This document shows, one piece after another, positions 63,229-64,000 of a stretch of DNA of 64,000 nucleotides (position 1 is the first letter of the stretch; the number at the start of each line of letters is the position of its first letter). Below the pieces are notes generated by a model. The model was not told the DNA's origin and did not search any database. It saw nothing but the letters and a program-made list of their open reading frames with translations. The translations under genes and the position numbers were made by a program. Location of the stretch: NCBI GenBank assembly GCA_018400395.1, contig JAGYMN010000001.1:6719-70718 (forward strand), written 5' to 3'. The stretch comes from Actinomycetota bacterium (lineage in GTDB: Bacteria; Actinomycetota; Humimicrobiia; Humimicrobiales; Humimicrobiaceae).

Positions 63229-63585
63229 TTATTTGAATTTTCTCCTCAGCTGCCTCAATTTATAATTGAGGTCATCTCCTTTGCCGCCGCTGTTATCTCT
63301 ATACCCGCCCCTGTTATCATTTATCCTGGGAGGTCTGTTTTCTCTTTCTTTTGCTTCATTTACTATAATGGTCCTCTCCATGAAGCTTGACTGGTTGAGC
63401 TTTTCTATTGCATCTTTTGCCTGATCTTCTTCCGCCATCTCCACAAAGCCAAATCCCTTGGATCTGCCGTCAGGTCTTGTGATAACTTTAGCGTAGGTAA
63501 CCTCACCAAATTCACCAAACAGGTCGTTTAGCTCCTTTTCGGTGACTGCATAATTCAGATTCCCCACATACATCCTTTTTTTCAT
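63229..63585 (-). CDS. RRM-domain RNA-binding protein (cyanobacterial/cold-shock Rbp type)
   Basis: The 118 aa protein has a single RRM with RNP2 MYVGNL at residues 5-10 and RNP1 RSKGFGFVEM at 41-50, then a glycine/arginine-rich tail (NRGGYRDNSGGKG) ending in a basic QLRRKFK. Such small RRM proteins act as RNA chaperones, often cold-induced. GGAAAGG lies 8 nt before the ATG. A TATAAT at 63636-63641 with no good -35 is the best promoter match. It is monocistronic upstream of the pyr promoter. Confidence 0.93.
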   Translation of the reverse strand: MKKRMYVGNLNYAVTEKELNDLFGEFGEVTYAKVITRPDGRSKGFGFVEMAEEDQAKDAIEKLNQSSFMERTIIVNEAKERENRPPRINDNRGGYRDNSGGKGDDLNYKLRQLRRKFK

Positions 63586-63811
63586 TGTTCATACCTTTCC
63601 CGATAATAAAATGCTATTTATACAGACACAGGCATATTATATAAAAATAAGTTCATTGAATTTAGAAATTGATTAAAAGCGGAAAGATTAAATTCTATGT
63701 GATCTGTATTCTTAAATAAAAATCCCCATTGCCAGTATTAAATAGTGTCTTAAAACACACGTATCAATTATATAATACAAATAGATAATAAATCAAATAA
63801 GAATTTATAAA
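63586..63811. other. intergenic region between RRM gene and IS element
   Basis: AT-rich DNA of 226 bp holding the likely RRM promoter (TATAAT at 63636-63641, minus strand). I see no gene, no strong hairpin and no tRNA in it. Confidence 0.6.
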
Positions 63812-63839
63812 GATACCGTCAAGTCTTTTGTGTAAATTC
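63812..63839. repeat. probable terminal inverted repeat of an IS256-type element
   Basis: The 28 bases ending the transposase reading frame on the minus strand (GAATTTACACAAAAGACTT, then GACGGTATC) resemble IS256-family ends, in which TTTACACAA and TTGACA-like blocks overlap the transposase 3' end. The partner repeat would lie right of the window, so this is not confirmed. Confidence 0.45.
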
Positions 63840-64000
63840 TTTTACAGGCTTATTCTCCCAAGCTTTATTTAAATGGGATACAACCCCATACATAATCCTT
63901 GAACAGCTCCTATCATTCTCAAAACATGTCATGGGCCTTGTCCTTCTTCTTACTTCCCTGAAAGATCTCTCTATGGCATTGGTGGTCCTTACCTTTGCCC
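63819..64000 (-). CDS. IS256-family (mutator-type) transposase, C-terminal part only
   Basis: An open minus-strand frame enters from the right edge and ends with TGA at 63819-63821, about 60 residues. The segment VRTTNAIERSFREVRRRTRPM is the conserved C-terminal block of IS256-family DDE transposases (T-N-x-I-E-R-x-x-x-E-x-R-R-R-x-R), followed by WENKPVKEFTQKT. Whether the element is complete cannot be judged because most lies outside the window. It is the only mobile element seen here. Confidence 0.85.
   Translation of the reverse strand, partial: AKVRTTNAIERSFREVRRRTRPMTCFENDRSCSRIMYGVVSHLNKAWENKPVKEFTQKT

Noticed and set aside
1..64000. tRNA, rRNA, CRISPR arrays, toxin-antitoxin or defence genes
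   Set aside because: None recognised by eye on either strand; intergenic gaps are mostly too short. A tRNAscan/Infernal run would settle small RNAs.

Overview
The window is an almost gapless stretch of bacterial housekeeping genes. Nearly all lie on the minus strand, so transcription runs from high to low coordinates. The DNA is AT-rich, most strongly in the first half, and TTG start codons behind strong Shine-Dalgarno sites are frequent. The gene order pyrR-pyrB-pyrC-carA-carB-pyrK-pyrD-pyrF-pyrE then mihF-gmk-rpoZ-coaBC-metK-priA-def-fmt-rsmB, with an actinobacterial-type integration host factor (mIHF) and a SepIVA-like coiled-coil gene next to coaD, suggests a low-GC, probably anaerobic lineage related to Actinomycetota (uncultured OPB41/Humimicrobiia-type bacteria are my best guess). 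This lineage call is inference from gene content and order, not from a tree. A fused ADP-forming acetate-CoA ligase and an NAD-linked (PyrK/PyrD type B) dihydroorotate dehydrogenase fit a fermentative or acetogenic anaerobe.

Layout from high to low coordinates. 63.8-64.0 kb: 3' end of an IS256-type transposase. 63.2-63.6 kb: a small RRM protein. 52.8-63.2 kb: the complete pyrimidine operon, preceded by a promoter, a PyrR-binding loop and an intrinsic terminator. 43.8-52.8 kb: mihF to rsmB, from a near-consensus promoter. 43.6 kb: rpmB, one of only two plus-strand genes. 29.7-43.3 kb: fakA-like gene, rsmD, coaD, sepIVA-like, rpmF, ADP-forming acetyl-CoA synthetase, a DRTGG protein, plsX, acpP, rnc, smc, ftsY, ffh. 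25.7-29.6 kb: rpsP-khpA-rimM-trmD-rplS-lepB-rnhB-yraN. 22.9-25.6 kb: a short accessory patch with decayed DUF937 and LysM genes, a nuclease-fold-like hypothetical, a zinc metallopeptidase and a DUF4126 membrane protein. 18.7-22.8 kb: comM-dprA-hypothetical-xerC. 9.1-18.6 kb: rpsB-tsf-pyrH-frr-uppS-rseP-ispG-proS-recD2. 1-8.9 kb: nusA-infB-rbfA-nrnA-truB-ribF-rpsO-pnp, with pnp running off the left edge.

I saw no exotic defence or biosynthetic island and no CRISPR array, rRNA or tRNA. The observations most worth a second look are: an intact SMC gene of only 780 codons that keeps both ATPase halves but has no recognisable hinge; a perfect 14-bp terminator hairpin between a strong promoter and nusA; a promoter placed so that comM mRNA would be leaderless; a homopolymer frameshift that splits truB just before its catalytic motif; a textbook PyrR attenuator; and several absences from conserved neighbourhoods (cdsA and dxr, rimP, fab genes).
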